NCBI GenBank assembly: GCA_944324645.1
Contig: CALUXB010000003.1
Location: forward strand, 83,728-147,727
DNA: 64,000 bases
Reading direction: 5' to 3'
DNA from: an uncultured Elusimicrobiales bacterium
GTDB lineage: Bacteria; Elusimicrobiota; Elusimicrobia; Elusimicrobiales; Elusimicrobiaceae
Shown: positions 27,411 to 36,150 of the stretch, in pieces
Numbering within the stretch: position 1 is the first letter of the stretch
Layout: each line of letters begins with the position of its first letter
The notes under the pieces: generated by a model
The model's database searches: none
Seen by the model: only the letters and a program-made list of their open reading frames with translations
What the model was told of the DNA's origin: nothing
Program-made: the position numbers and the translations under genes

Positions 27411-27440
27411 AATTACCTATATTTTATCAAATATAGTCTG
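27411..27440 (-). promoter_or_regulatory. Predicted wza promoter with overlapping inverted repeat
   Basis: CTATATTT (27417-27424) and AAATATAG (27429-27436) form a perfect 8-bp inverted repeat around TATC. Read on the minus strand the same bases contain TGaTAAAAT, an extended -10, which puts the start about 5 bases before the wza ATG. Confidence 0.45.
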
Positions 27441-27450
27441 ATTTGAGTAG

Positions 27451-29088
27451 TTACTCCAAGGGGCGTGAACGCAAATACAAGCGGGAGAGTTCTTTCTCTT
27501 TAGGGTATTTCTGCAGATATTGCTCTGCCAAGGCGTGCGCTTGACGGCGCCATTGTTCTTTTTGGGAAGCGTCTTCTGTATAAACACTATGGTTTAAATA
27601 AGCCGTTCCTAAATAGAGAGCGTAGCGCGGGGAAGGGTAATGCGAAAGGGCCTGTTGGTAGGCTTGCAGTTGGCTTTCTGCTTTAAAGCCGCGTCCAAAT
27701 TGGCGCAAACGCCAAGCGATGGTTTTCTGTAAAGGCAGCCAGCAAATAGCCAGGCATAACACCAACAGCACCAGACGCAGCTGCCACGAGCAGTAGATGT
27801 TGTGGATATGCCCTTTGTGATAGGAAGGGCTGCAAACCATACCTAAGATTAAGAAAAACAAAAACGCAACAGCCGGAATAAAGAAATCAAAATCTACCGT
27901 ACAGCCCAGCGCCATTACCAACAAGGCGGAGAGTAAAGAAGCAAAAAGGAATTTTTTTTTGGTTTCTAGTTTTGCTATTCTTCTCAATACCAGCCATATA
28001 AACCACAGCATTCCCGCTAATACAGGCACAAAACCCACATAGCCGGTACCTAACAGGATTTCCAGCCAATCACTGTGCAGCCGGTCCACATATTGATTGA
28101 GCTGGCGTTCCATATAAGGGCTGATTACTACGGGCATTGCCCCTAAACCAATGCCCCATACAGGCCGTTCTTGCAAGATATCCAAGGCAGCCCGGTACAG
28201 CATTTTGCGTGTTTCTTCCGAGGCCCCGGTAGCCCGGCGGGCGAAGATATTAATTTCTTTTGTGTGAGTGAACACCCAACCGGAGAAAATCAATAACACC
28301 GCTGTTACCACAGCCAACCATTTTAGGCGGTTTTTAGGTTGGCGGGCAATAAAACCGGCGCACAAAAAGGCATAGCAAAAAATGCCGCTAAATAAAGCCA
28401 GCATCCCCCCGCGAGAACGCGTATAGATAACGCCGGCGCACAGCCCAATAAAGACCAAAATAAAAAAACCTTGCCGTAGATAGAACTGACTTTTGCGTCC
28501 GTTTGCGGCAAAGCGGGAGCCATCTAAAAAGGAGACGCTTAAATAACCCAAAGTCAAAATGGCGCTCATTCCCATAAAAGCCCCGGCGTGGTTGCGGTTT
28601 AAAAAAGGGCCTATCCCCCCGCGGCGTCCGGCCAGCAGGCGGATATATTCCCCATCCGGGAAACATAAAGCGCATAAAGCCACCGCCAGGCCGCATAGCG
28701 CAATGAGCATAGCAAAAAGCCGCAGGGAACGGGAAGATTGCAATAGCTGCGGCACCCAAAGAAACAAAGCCATATAGGTAGCAAACAGGCAAACGTGTTC
28801 TAATGTGAACAAACGCATCAGCGTTACCGGATGCCAGGTGGGTTTTTCCAATAATGTTTGCGGAAAACAGCATTGTATTAGGGCTAATAAAATGAGAAAA
28901 CCCAAAGTGAAAAGCACCGGTTTCATCGGTGGGGTTATAAGTAAAGCGCGGCGGGAAAACACCAGGGCCAGCAAGCCCAGCACAATGCTTGCCTGCAGAA
29001 TGCTAAACGCCCACGGCTCTGTGCCGGCAAAGGCAAAGGTGATAAAGAAAAGAAGCCCAGCCAAAAAAATTTTTAGGAACGCATCCAT
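27451..29088 (-). CDS. O-antigen ligase / Wzy_C domain membrane protein with TPR-like tail
   Basis: 545 residues. There are about 11 helices in the first ~440. The segment RRGGIGPFLNRNHAGAFMGM (residues ~153-172) and the following periplasmic loop with RSRGG match the Wzy_C/WaaL family. The last ~90 residues are soluble helices with a tetratricopeptide-like pattern (QLQAYQQALSHYPSPRYALY). Family members either polymerise repeat units or ligate glycans to a lipid or protein. With EpsG encoded elsewhere in the region, a ligase or second polymerase role is possible. It is the gene upstream of wza. Confidence 0.82.
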   Translation of the reverse strand: MDAFLKIFLAGLLFFITFAFAGTEPWAFSILQASIVLGLLALVFSRRALLITPPMKPVLFTLGFLILLALIQCCFPQTLLEKPTWHPVTLMRLFTLEHVCLFATYMALFLWVPQLLQSSRSLRLFAMLIALCGLAVALCALCFPDGEYIRLLAGRRGGIGPFLNRNHAGAFMGMSAILTLGYLSVSFLDGSRFAANGRKSQFYLRQGFFILVFIGLCAGVIYTRSRGGMLALFSGIFCYAFLCAGFIARQPKNRLKWLAVVTAVLLIFSGWVFTHTKEINIFARRATGASEETRKMLYRAALDILQERPVWGIGLGAMPVVISPYMERQLNQYVDRLHSDWLEILLGTGYVGFVPVLAGMLWFIWLVLRRIAKLETKKKFLFASLLSALLVMALGCTVDFDFFIPAVAFLFFLILGMVCSPSYHKGHIHNIYCSWQLRLVLLVLCLAICWLPLQKTIAWRLRQFGRGFKAESQLQAYQQALSHYPSPRYALYLGTAYLNHSVYTEDASQKEQWRRQAHALAEQYLQKYPKEKELSRLYLRSRPLE

Positions 29089-29124
29089 AGAGCCTATTGT
29101 ATAAAATTTGATATAGTGATAACG

Positions 29125-29562
29125 ATGAAAATCCTATTTATTTGCCACGCCAATGTTTGCCGCAGTTTTATGGCGCAGCGCTGGCTGCAAAAACAACTGC
29201 CGCAAGCGGAAGTATTCTCCCGCGGGTTATATGCAGACCCGGCTTTGCCTGTGCCGGAAAAAATTTGGCATTTCTTGGCAGAAAGAGGCCTGCCCCGCAC
29301 CAGCCATACTCCTCAAATGCTGATGAAAACAGATTTGGAACGGGCGGATATTATTTTACTGATGGAACAGCGGCACTTGGATGTATTGGCAGACCGCTAT
29401 GCCCAGTATAGTGACAAGATGTGGCTGCTGCGCGACTTTGCTTTTGCAGAAGAAAAAGACATTCCGGACCCTATTGCTTTGTCTGGCCGGGCTTTTGAAA
29501 AAAATGCCGGTTTGTTGTTGGAAGCGGTTTCTGCAGTTGCTCACAAACTAGCAAAAAAATAA
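29125..29562 (+). CDS. Low-molecular-weight protein-tyrosine phosphatase (Wzb-like)
   Basis: 145 residues from the ATG at 29125 (a GTG at 29116 is possible). The P-loop CHANVCRS (C-x5-R-S) begins at residue 7, one residue off the usual CxGNxCRSP. The general-acid Asp lies in DIPDP. The family removes phosphate from Tyr. Next to the Wza/Wzc genes it very likely dephosphorylates the Wzc tyrosine tail. It is transcribed divergently from the ligase gene, with only 36 bases between. Confidence 0.85.
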   Translation: MKILFICHANVCRSFMAQRWLQKQLPQAEVFSRGLYADPALPVPEKIWHFLAERGLPRTSHTPQMLMKTDLERADIILLMEQRHLDVLADRYAQYSDKMWLLRDFAFAEEKDIPDPIALSGRAFEKNAGLLLEAVSAVAHKLAKK

Positions 29563-29637
29563 AAGAATGGTCCGAGCGTTGAGGCTTGCGAGATTTTAGT
29601 TTGGCCGCCGTGCGCCGGCGGCTGTTCTTTGGTGTAT

Positions 29638-30690
29638 ATGGATAAAAATCAAAAAGCCATTTTTTATGCCGTACTGGCGGCGGTATGTTATGGGCTTAGC
29701 ATTCCGTTTTCTACCTTACTGCTGCGGTATCTTTCTCCTACGTTTATGGCGGCGCTTCTTTATTTGGGTGCGGCGTGCGCAATGCTTGTTTTGCGTTGCG
29801 TGCGGCGGGAAGCAGAGATGGGAAAAGAGGCCTCTTTAGCCTGGAGCGATAGGTGGTATGCGGCGGGAATGGTTTTGCTTAATGTGGCCGCCCCTGTGTT
29901 ACTTATGTGGGGGCTTATGCTCAGCACGCCGGCTACGGTGTCTTTGCTCAATAACTTTGAAATAGTGGCTACGGCTTTAATTGCTTGGTTAGTGTTTAAG
30001 GAAGCGGTCGGACGGAGGATTTGGACCGCGCTGGCATTTATTACGGCGGGCAGTATGCTGCTGAGTGTAGAAAGCTGGCGGGAGTTGTCTTTTTCTGTTG
30101 GCGCGTTGCTGACTTTGTTGGCGTGCTTGTGTTGGGGGCTGGAAAATAATTGCACGCGTATGCTTTCCCTTAAAAATCCGTTACAAATTGTACTGGTAAA
30201 AGGGGTAGGATCCGGCTTGGGGGCTTTATTGTTGGCGGCAGTTTGCCACGGCCTTGCCTGGCGGGTGCTTGCTATTTTGGCTGCTTTGCTGTTGGGAGCG
30301 GTAGCTTACGGAGGCAGTGTCTATTTTTATATTTTGGCCCAGCGGGATTTAGGGGCCACGCGGACGAGCGCTTATTATGCTTTAGCCCCGTTTGTAGGGG
30401 TGTTGCTTTCTTTTGTGTTGGTGGGGCAAACTCTGAGTGTGTCTTTTATTGTAGCCTTTGTGCTGATGGCGTTGGGCGCTTATTTAGCTGTCTGTGAGAA
30501 ACACAACCATATGCATACACATCCACGTTTGGCGCATACGCACCGGCATAATCATCAAGACGGGCACCATACCCATACACACCCTTATCCCGTATCCGGC
30601 GAGCACAGCCATTACCACGTGCACGAACCGCTGACGCACAGCCACGAACACCGCCCGGACCTGCACCATACCCACTCCCATCGCTCTTAA
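29638..30690 (+). CDS. EamA/DMT-family transporter with a histidine-rich C-terminal tail
   Basis: 350 residues from the ATG at 29638; TTG or GTG starts just upstream are possible, and no clear ribosome site is seen. It has ten helices in two EamA repeats (AVLAAVCYGLSIPFSTLLLRYLSP ... FEIVATALIAWLVFKE and LLACLCWGLENNCTRM ... LAPFVGVLLSFVLVG). The last ~64 residues hold about 23 histidines in HxH patterns, as in metal-binding cytoplasmic tails. The substrate is unknown; the tail points to zinc, nickel or cobalt, either as cargo or as a regulator. Confidence 0.83.
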   Translation: MDKNQKAIFYAVLAAVCYGLSIPFSTLLLRYLSPTFMAALLYLGAACAMLVLRCVRREAEMGKEASLAWSDRWYAAGMVLLNVAAPVLLMWGLMLSTPATVSLLNNFEIVATALIAWLVFKEAVGRRIWTALAFITAGSMLLSVESWRELSFSVGALLTLLACLCWGLENNCTRMLSLKNPLQIVLVKGVGSGLGALLLAAVCHGLAWRVLAILAALLLGAVAYGGSVYFYILAQRDLGATRTSAYYALAPFVGVLLSFVLVGQTLSVSFIVAFVLMALGAYLAVCEKHNHMHTHPRLAHTHRHNHQDGHHTHTHPYPVSGEHSHYHVHEPLTHSHEHRPDLHHTHSHRS

Positions 30691-30860
30691 CAAGCTACTG
30701 CTGGGGGCGCAATCTGTGGTGCTTTGCCAGTAGACGCGCGTCTTAAGATGTTGAAAGTAGCCCCTTGTTTTGGGCAGAGGGGTGCCGTGGGAAAGATGCT
30801 CAAACGTATTTTTGCGTTGTGTGGTATCTCTTTACGGGTGGATGTTATTCCAGCTAGCCA

Positions 30861-30886
30861 TAAAAAACCCCGCACCAAGGCGGGGT
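30861..30886 (-). terminator. Terminator of tRNA-Val
   Basis: ACCCCGC (30867-30873) pairs with G(C)GGGGT (30880-30886). The A run at 30862-30866 gives the U run on the minus strand. The stretch 30691-30860 shows no recognisable gene. Confidence 0.85.
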
Positions 30887-30891
30887 ATAAA

Positions 30892-30966
30892 TGGTGGGCA
30901 GTACAGGATTTGAACCTGTGACCTTCCGCGTGTGAGGCGGACGCGCTACCACTGCGCCAACTGCCC
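30892..30966 (-). tRNA. tRNA-Val (anticodon CAC)
   Basis: A full cloverleaf is read on the minus strand: acceptor GGGCAGT/ACTGCCC, anticodon stem TCCGC/GCGGA with loop CTCACAC (anticodon CAC), and T arm ACAGG-TTCAAAT-CCTGT. CCA is encoded (TGG at 30892-30894 on the plus strand). It decodes GUG. Confidence 0.96.
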
Positions 30967-30984
30967 GAAATCTGAAGATATTTT

Positions 30985-31014
30985 ATTATAACAATTTTTT
31001 GCCTTATGCTTCAA
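30985..31014 (-). promoter_or_regulatory. Promoter of tRNA-Val
   Basis: On the minus strand TTGAAG (31009-31014), an 18-base spacer, then TATAAT (30985-30990) preceded by TGt (extended -10). It ends 18 bases before the tRNA. Confidence 0.72.
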
Positions 31015-31136
31015 ACGCTTCATCACAATGGCCGCCTTTTTGGATGTTTTGCAAAGGGTTGCAGCCGGGGAAACCATTTGGGCAAAAAGCTTCTTGGCGC
31101 TCTCTCATCGGGCTTGTTTCGGGCCATATGCTTATT

Positions 31137-31145
31137 TGCTATACT
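31137..31145 (+). promoter_or_regulatory. Extended -10 promoter of the marC-family gene
   Basis: TGcTATACT, 41 bases before the ATG at 31186, with CGGAG as ribosome site. No good -35 at 17 bases. The stretch 31015-31136 shows nothing coding. Confidence 0.5.
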
Positions 31146-31185
31146 ACTAATAAGAGTATAAATTTTATTTCGGAGTTTAGACCTT

Positions 31186-31863
31186 ATGGAATGGAGTTTG
31201 CTGTTCAACGCATTTATCGGTATCGTAGCTATTTTAAACCCTATCGGCAACGTGCCCATATTCTTGGAACACGTGGAAAATGACGAGCCCAAAGTGCAGC
31301 GCGCGGTGGCTATTTTGATGGCGCTGTCTATCTTTATTATGCTGACGGTGTTCTTTATTTTTGGTACGCATATTTTAAGTTTGTTTGGCATTACGTTGCC
31401 GGCGTTTCGGTTGGCGGGGTCTGTTATTATTTTAATTGTGGGCTTGCGTATGTTACAGGGGAAAAGCAAATTTGATCCCGCCGGTATTGAAACCGCTTCT
31501 GCCCAGGGCGGCACTTTTACGCAGGCGCGCAACCGTTTGAGCCATATTCTGGTGCCGGTGGCGATGCCGCTTTTTATGGGGCCGGGCTCTATTACGACGG
31601 TAGTGCTGTACGCCGAAAAGGTAAAAACATTTCCGATGTTTGTAATGATGATTTTGGTGCTGCTGGCGGCTACGGCTGTGGTGGGGGCGTGTTTGGTGGT
31701 ATCACGCAGTATTTTTAGTTTGCTGGGGACCAACGGCACGCAGATTGTTATTCGTTTTATGGGTATGATTTTGTGCGCTATTGCTATGCAGTTTATGATT
31801 GACGGCGTGGCCCAGCTGCTGCCCGGTGTGCTCAACGCCAATTTTATTCACGGAGCGGTATAA
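31186..31863 (+). CDS. MarC/UPF0056 family integral membrane protein
   Basis: 225 residues with six helices. AFIGIVAILNPIGNVPIFL near the N-terminus and VPVAMPLFMGPGSITTVVL in the middle are the two conserved motifs (NPIG.. and P...GPG.I) of the MarC family. The function of the family is not settled; the old link to multiple antibiotic resistance was not confirmed. It is a single-gene unit closed by a strong terminator at 31880. Confidence 0.92.
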   Translation: MEWSLLFNAFIGIVAILNPIGNVPIFLEHVENDEPKVQRAVAILMALSIFIMLTVFFIFGTHILSLFGITLPAFRLAGSVIILIVGLRMLQGKSKFDPAGIETASAQGGTFTQARNRLSHILVPVAMPLFMGPGSITTVVLYAEKVKTFPMFVMMILVLLAATAVVGACLVVSRSIFSLLGTNGTQIVIRFMGMILCAIAMQFMIDGVAQLLPGVLNANFIHGAV

Positions 31864-31879
31864 AATTTTGGTCTTAGGG

Positions 31880-31907
31880 AAAGGGGCGCCGAAAGCGCCC
31901 CTTTTTT
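31880..31907 (+). terminator. Terminator after the marC-family gene
   Basis: AAGGGGCGC (31881-31889), loop CGAAA, GCGCCCCTT (31895-31903), then TTTTG. Confidence 0.93.
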
Positions 31908-31925
31908 GATATACAATATACACAT

Positions 31926-33914
31926 ATGGACCATTTTGAACTGGTATCTTCTTTTAAGCCCTCCGGCGACCAGCCCAAAGCCATCGCCGCCTTGGAACGC
32001 GGCGTGCGCGAAGGGCAAAAGCGCCAAACCCTGCTGGGGGTGACGGGCTCGGGCAAAACTTTTACCATTGCCAATGTAATTGCGGATTTAAATTTGCCCA
32101 CGCTTATTTTGTCACCCAACAAAGTGCTGGCGGCCCAGCTGTATGCAGAGTTTAAACACTTTTTTCCACACAATGCGGTGGAATATTTTATTTCCTATTA
32201 CGACTATTACCAGCCGGAAGCCTATATCCCGCAGACGGACACCTATATTGAAAAAGATTCCGCCGTCAATGACCATATAGACAAGCTGCGCTTGAAGGCC
32301 ACCACCTCTTTGCTGACGCGGCGCGATACCATTGTGGTGGCGTCCGTGTCGTGCATTTACAATATCGGCTCGCCGGACAGCTACAGCGAGCTGTGCGTGT
32401 ATCTTAAAAAGGGGCTGGAGATGACGCGCGCGCAGCTGGGCGGGCTGCTCATTAAAATCCAATACGCACGAAATGAAATGGAATTTGTGGCGGGTATGTT
32501 TCGTATGCGCGGGCCGTATGTGGATATTTTCCCGCCGTATGGGCTCAATGCCGTGCGCGTGGAAATCAAAGGCAAAACGATTGCCGGCGTGTATGAAATC
32601 CACCCCATTACCGGCAATGTGGTGGCGGAGCTGAATGAGGCGTGGGTGTATCCTGCCAAACATTTTGTGGTTAAAGATGAAGACCGCGAACGCGCGCTGG
32701 ACCAAATCCGCTTGGATTTAGCCAAACGCCACGCCGAGCTGCAGGCCCAGGGCAAAGAGCTGGAGGCCTACCGCTTAAAACAGCGCACCGAATATGATTT
32801 GGAAATGCTCCAGCAGGCGGGCTTTTGCCCGGGTATAGAAAACTACTCCCGTTATATGGACGGGCGCTCCCCGGGCCAGCGGCCTAACTGTCTGATAGAT
32901 TATTTCCGTAAGTATGACCAGTTTTTAATGGTGGTGGACGAAAGCCACGTGGCCCTGCCGCAGGTGCGCGGTATGTTTAACGGGGACCGTTCCCGCAAGC
33001 AAATGCTGGTGGATTTTGGCTTCCGTCTGCCTTCGGCTTTGGACAACCGCCCACTAAAATTTGACGAGTTTGAAAGTTTGCTTCCCTCCACCATTTTCGT
33101 TTCCGCCACGCCGGGGCCGTATGAGTTGCAGACCAGCGGCGGCGAGGTGGTAGAGCAAGTCATTCGCCCCACGGGGCTGGTGGACCCGAAAGTAATCGTG
33201 CATCCCAGCGCCGGGCAAATAGACCATTTGCTGGATAAAATTAAAGAGCATATGGGCAAAAAACAGCGCACGCTGGTGCTGTCTATGACCAAAAAAACGG
33301 CGGAAGATTTAAGCTCGTTTTTGATAGAAAAAGGCGTCAAAACCCGCTACTTGCATTCCGATATTGACGCGCTGGAGCGGGTGGAAATTTTAAAACAATT
33401 CCGCCAGGGCGTCTTTGATGTGCTGGTGGGTATTAATCTGCTGCGCGAAGGGATAGATATTCCGCAGGTGGGGCTGGTGGCTATTTTGGGGGCCGACAAC
33501 GAGGGTTTTTTGCGCAACGCCACTACGCTGATTCAAATTTCCGGCCGCGCTGCGCGCAACGTAGGCGGCGAAGTGGTGCTCTATGCCGACCGCGAAACGG
33601 AAAGTATGAAATATGCTTTGGGGGAAATGAACCGCCGCCGCGCTATTCAGGAAGCCTACAACAAAGAACACCACATCACCCCGCGCACCATTGAAAAAGC
33701 CGAAGTGGAACTGAAAGAATTTGAAGACAGTAGCAAAAACGAAGGCTTGGGCATTTTGCATTCCGCCTTGCCGGTGCCTACGGCCAAAAATATTCACAAA
33801 ATTGCTCAAGAATTGGAGCGGCAAATGCGCGAAGCCGCAGATAACTTAAACTTTGAGCTGGCAGCGGACTTGCGCGACCGTTTGTTTGAAATCAAACAAA
33901 TGAAGCTGAAGTAG
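31926..33914 (+). CDS. uvrB: Excinuclease ABC subunit B
   Basis: 662 residues, the usual length. The nucleotide-excision-repair helicase is recognisable throughout: Walker A LGVTGSGKTFT (residues ~38-48), the beta-hairpin YYDYYQPEAYIP, MVVDESHV (DEAD-like box), VGINLLREGIDIPQVGLVAILGADNEGFLRN, and a C-terminal UVR domain (AADNLNFELAADLRDRLFEIKQM) that binds UvrA/UvrC. There is no strong ribosome site at the ATG. No terminator is seen after it. Confidence 0.98.
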   Translation: MDHFELVSSFKPSGDQPKAIAALERGVREGQKRQTLLGVTGSGKTFTIANVIADLNLPTLILSPNKVLAAQLYAEFKHFFPHNAVEYFISYYDYYQPEAYIPQTDTYIEKDSAVNDHIDKLRLKATTSLLTRRDTIVVASVSCIYNIGSPDSYSELCVYLKKGLEMTRAQLGGLLIKIQYARNEMEFVAGMFRMRGPYVDIFPPYGLNAVRVEIKGKTIAGVYEIHPITGNVVAELNEAWVYPAKHFVVKDEDRERALDQIRLDLAKRHAELQAQGKELEAYRLKQRTEYDLEMLQQAGFCPGIENYSRYMDGRSPGQRPNCLIDYFRKYDQFLMVVDESHVALPQVRGMFNGDRSRKQMLVDFGFRLPSALDNRPLKFDEFESLLPSTIFVSATPGPYELQTSGGEVVEQVIRPTGLVDPKVIVHPSAGQIDHLLDKIKEHMGKKQRTLVLSMTKKTAEDLSSFLIEKGVKTRYLHSDIDALERVEILKQFRQGVFDVLVGINLLREGIDIPQVGLVAILGADNEGFLRNATTLIQISGRAARNVGGEVVLYADRETESMKYALGEMNRRRAIQEAYNKEHHITPRTIEKAEVELKEFEDSSKNEGLGILHSALPVPTAKNIHKIAQELERQMREAADNLNFELAADLRDRLFEIKQMKLK

Positions 33915-34245
33915 CCGTGCTTTTCTTGTGTGAACCTGGCTGAATTAAAGATGCTTCGTTTGAGGCGCAACGGCTCTATCCTCTGTGGGCGGCTTGGTTG
34001 TAAATCTCTATGTAGAGCAACTATCTTGCAGGCAGAGAGTTTGTTGGTGTGGTGGATTTATCGGGATGTAATTTTTTGAAGTTCTGCCGCTGCGCGTTGT
34101 TATCGGCAAAGCGGTTGGAGCGGGTTGTCTGGGCGGGGGCAACATATCAAAGATAAATAGGGGTTGTGTAATAGTTGGACCGCTTTTTATAATATCCCAG
34201 CGCGGCATTTTGCCCCGCTGCAGGCTTAATTGTTAAAATATATTT
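33915..34245. other. Intergenic stretch between uvrB and the birA-like gene
   Basis: About 330 bases without a convincing gene, RNA or terminator on either strand. Short open frames have no ribosome site and odd composition. Confidence 0.6.
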
Positions 34246-34824
34246 ATGCAAGAAATTACCCTTTCTCTGCCATACGTCAGCCGTATGGTAAGCATAGATG
34301 TGCTGGAAAGCACGCAGGATTTGGCCCAGGAGCTGGCTCTGCAGGGCTGCGAAGCTAATACGCTGGTGTTGGCGTATGAACAGACCCAAGGCCGCAGCCG
34401 CGATGGCAAAGCCTGGCCCGCCGCGCGCGGGGGCGTTTATTTTTCGTTGGTGCTTTGCCCTGCCAAAACAGAACTGGCGGAACAAACGGCTTGCCGGGCG
34501 GCTGCCTGCGCCGTGGCACAAGGCTTAAAAGACTTGTTTGGTTTTAAGACCAAAACAACCTCTGCCGGTGATGTGCAGGTGTGGAACGGCAAAGCCAAAA
34601 AATGGCAGAAAATAGCAGGGGCGCTTTGCCAAAGCGTGTTATCTTTAGAAGGACGCATTTGTTTGCTTTTGGGCGTGGGGGTGCACGTCAATAACAAACT
34701 GCCCTCCGCCGCCGGTGCCGTCAGCGTAAAAAAACTATTAGGCCGGCAGATAGACCCGGAATGGGTACTGCAGGAAACTCTGGAGAATTTTTGGCAGCAC
34801 TATGCACCTGGGCAACAGCTATAA
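34246..34824 (+). CDS. Divergent biotin-protein ligase (BirA catalytic-domain family)
   Basis: 192 residues. The order of motifs matches the BPL/LplA fold: LESTQDLAQEL, EQTQGRSRDGKAWPAARGGVYFSLVL (normally QT.GRGR.GR.W.S..G), KKWQKIAGAL (the K..GIL lysine site), and GVGVHVN (GiGiNvN). The usual KWPND is replaced by TTSAGDV, and the biotinoyl-AMP loop reads GRSRDGK. There is no N-terminal helix-turn-helix, so it is not a repressor. It may biotinylate a carboxylase subunit or may have a shifted specificity. Confidence 0.72.
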   Translation: MQEITLSLPYVSRMVSIDVLESTQDLAQELALQGCEANTLVLAYEQTQGRSRDGKAWPAARGGVYFSLVLCPAKTELAEQTACRAAACAVAQGLKDLFGFKTKTTSAGDVQVWNGKAKKWQKIAGALCQSVLSLEGRICLLLGVGVHVNNKLPSAAGAVSVKKLLGRQIDPEWVLQETLENFWQHYAPGQQL

Positions 34825-34835
34825 ATAATACATAA

Positions 34836-34862
34836 AAACCCCACTTTCGGCGGGGTTTTTAT
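34836..34862 (+). terminator. Terminator after the birA-like gene
   Basis: CCCC (34839-34842) pairs with GGGG (34852-34855), extended by flanking AA/TT, followed by TTTTTATT. Confidence 0.78.
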
Positions 34863-34894
34863 TGTGCTTACAACGGAATGCTTTATAAATAATT

Positions 34895-34923
34895 TTTACA
34901 AAAACCCCCGGGCAAGCCGGGGG
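34895..34923 (-). terminator. Terminator of the response-regulator gene
   Basis: CCCCCGG (34905-34911) pairs with CCGGGGG (34917-34923). The A run before it is the U run on the minus strand. Confidence 0.85.
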
Positions 34924-34972
34924 AATTTTGTGGTTAAAATGCGTGCTTTTTGGCCGGAGCTAATTTTTTATT

Positions 34973-35341
34973 TTAAGCATCGCCCAAGCATTGTTTTACT
35001 TTAGCCACCAAATCTTTCAGCACAAAGGGCTTGGCGCAAAAAGCTTTGACTTGCGGGAAAGGCTGGAACATATGCTCCGATTCCACCAAGGCAGAAGTCA
35101 CAATAACCGGAATGCCGTTTAGTTCGTCGTCCTGTTCCATAATAGAAGCTACCGCCCGCCCGTCCAGCCCGGGCAGCATCACGTCTAAAAGCACCAAATG
35201 GGGGCGCACTTCTTTCATACGCGTTATAGCGTCGCGGCCCGTTTGGCAGGTGTGCACTTCATAACCCTGTTTTGCTAAGACCATAGTAAGCAGTTGCAAA
35301 ATGGTCATTTCGTCTTCTACAATTAAAATTCTTTTTTTCAT
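34973..35341 (-). CDS. Single-domain response regulator (CheY/Spo0F-like)
   Basis: 122 residues, a receiver domain only. The acid pocket is D10/E11, the phosphoacceptor is D53 (LVLLDVMLPGLDG), the switch Thr/Ser lies in VIVTSAL, and the conserved Lys is in CAKPF. No output domain or partner kinase is encoded nearby. Such stand-alone receivers relay phosphate or act by protein contact; the partner cannot be told from here. It is divergent from tilS. Confidence 0.92.
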   Translation of the reverse strand: MKKRILIVEDEMTILQLLTMVLAKQGYEVHTCQTGRDAITRMKEVRPHLVLLDVMLPGLDGRAVASIMEQDDELNGIPVIVTSALVESEHMFQPFPQVKAFCAKPFVLKDLVAKVKQCLGDA

Positions 35342-35379
35342 TTTGTATCACCCTAGGTTATTTTATTATACTTTTTTAT

Positions 35380-36105
35380 ATGACAAAAAGGACCTTTGGC
35401 GCCAGCACGTGGAAAAATATGCTCGCATTTTCAGAGCTGTTTTTCAAACGCGGAGAGACGGTATTGGTAGGGTTTTCCGGCGGGCCGGATTCGGTTTGCT
35501 TGCTGCATTTTTTGCGCTATTTATCTCAAAAGAAACATTTTGAATTAGCGGCGGTACACGTTCATCATGGCCTGCGCGGGGCGGCGGCGGACGCAGACGC
35601 CCGCTTTTGCCGCGCCGTATGCAAAGAGTGGCAGGTGCCCTTTTTGCTGTATAAAAAAAATGTCCGCGCTTTGGCTAAAAAACTGGATTTGAGTGTGGAG
35701 CACGCCGCGCGCAAAGCCCGCTATGAAGCATTTGCGCAGGCCGCCAAAAAAACGGGTGCGTCCAAAATAGCGCTGGGGCATCATCTAGACGACCAGGCGG
35801 AAACCGTGCTGCTTAACTTACTGCGCGGCACACGGGCCGAAGGGCTGTGCGGCATTCCGCTGCGCCGCGCGCTTACTAAAAACACGGAAATTGTACGCCC
35901 GCTTTTGTGCGTAACGCGCGCTGAGGTGGAACAATACCTGCAGGTTAATGAACTTTCTTTTGTTACCGATCAGACGAATATGGACGACGCGTATACCCGC
36001 AACTGGATCCGCCACCAGCTGCTGCCGCTGCTGGAAGAAAAACAACCCAAAATCCGCCAGCATTTAGCCGGTATGGCGACGCAGCTGGCAGAAAAAATCA
36101 AGTAA
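35380..36105 (+). CDS. tilS: tRNA(Ile)-lysidine synthase, short form
   Basis: 241 residues. The PP-loop SGGPDS (residues ~34-39) binds ATP. VHVHHGLRG, VEHAARKARY, ALGHHLDDQAETVLLNLLRG and the TNMDDAYTRNWIRH segment are all typical of TilS. The enzyme converts C34 of the CAU tRNA-Ile to lysidine. The protein ends soon after the catalytic domain and lacks the C-terminal tRNA-binding domains of E. coli TilS (432), similar to compact forms in other bacteria. No clear ribosome site precedes the ATG. Confidence 0.93.
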   Translation: MTKRTFGASTWKNMLAFSELFFKRGETVLVGFSGGPDSVCLLHFLRYLSQKKHFELAAVHVHHGLRGAAADADARFCRAVCKEWQVPFLLYKKNVRALAKKLDLSVEHAARKARYEAFAQAAKKTGASKIALGHHLDDQAETVLLNLLRGTRAEGLCGIPLRRALTKNTEIVRPLLCVTRAEVEQYLQVNELSFVTDQTNMDDAYTRNWIRHQLLPLLEEKQPKIRQHLAGMATQLAEKIK

Positions 36106-36150
36106 TATTTTGCAACTAGTATTCGGTTTTGTCCTGCCGGTTTTAAAAAG

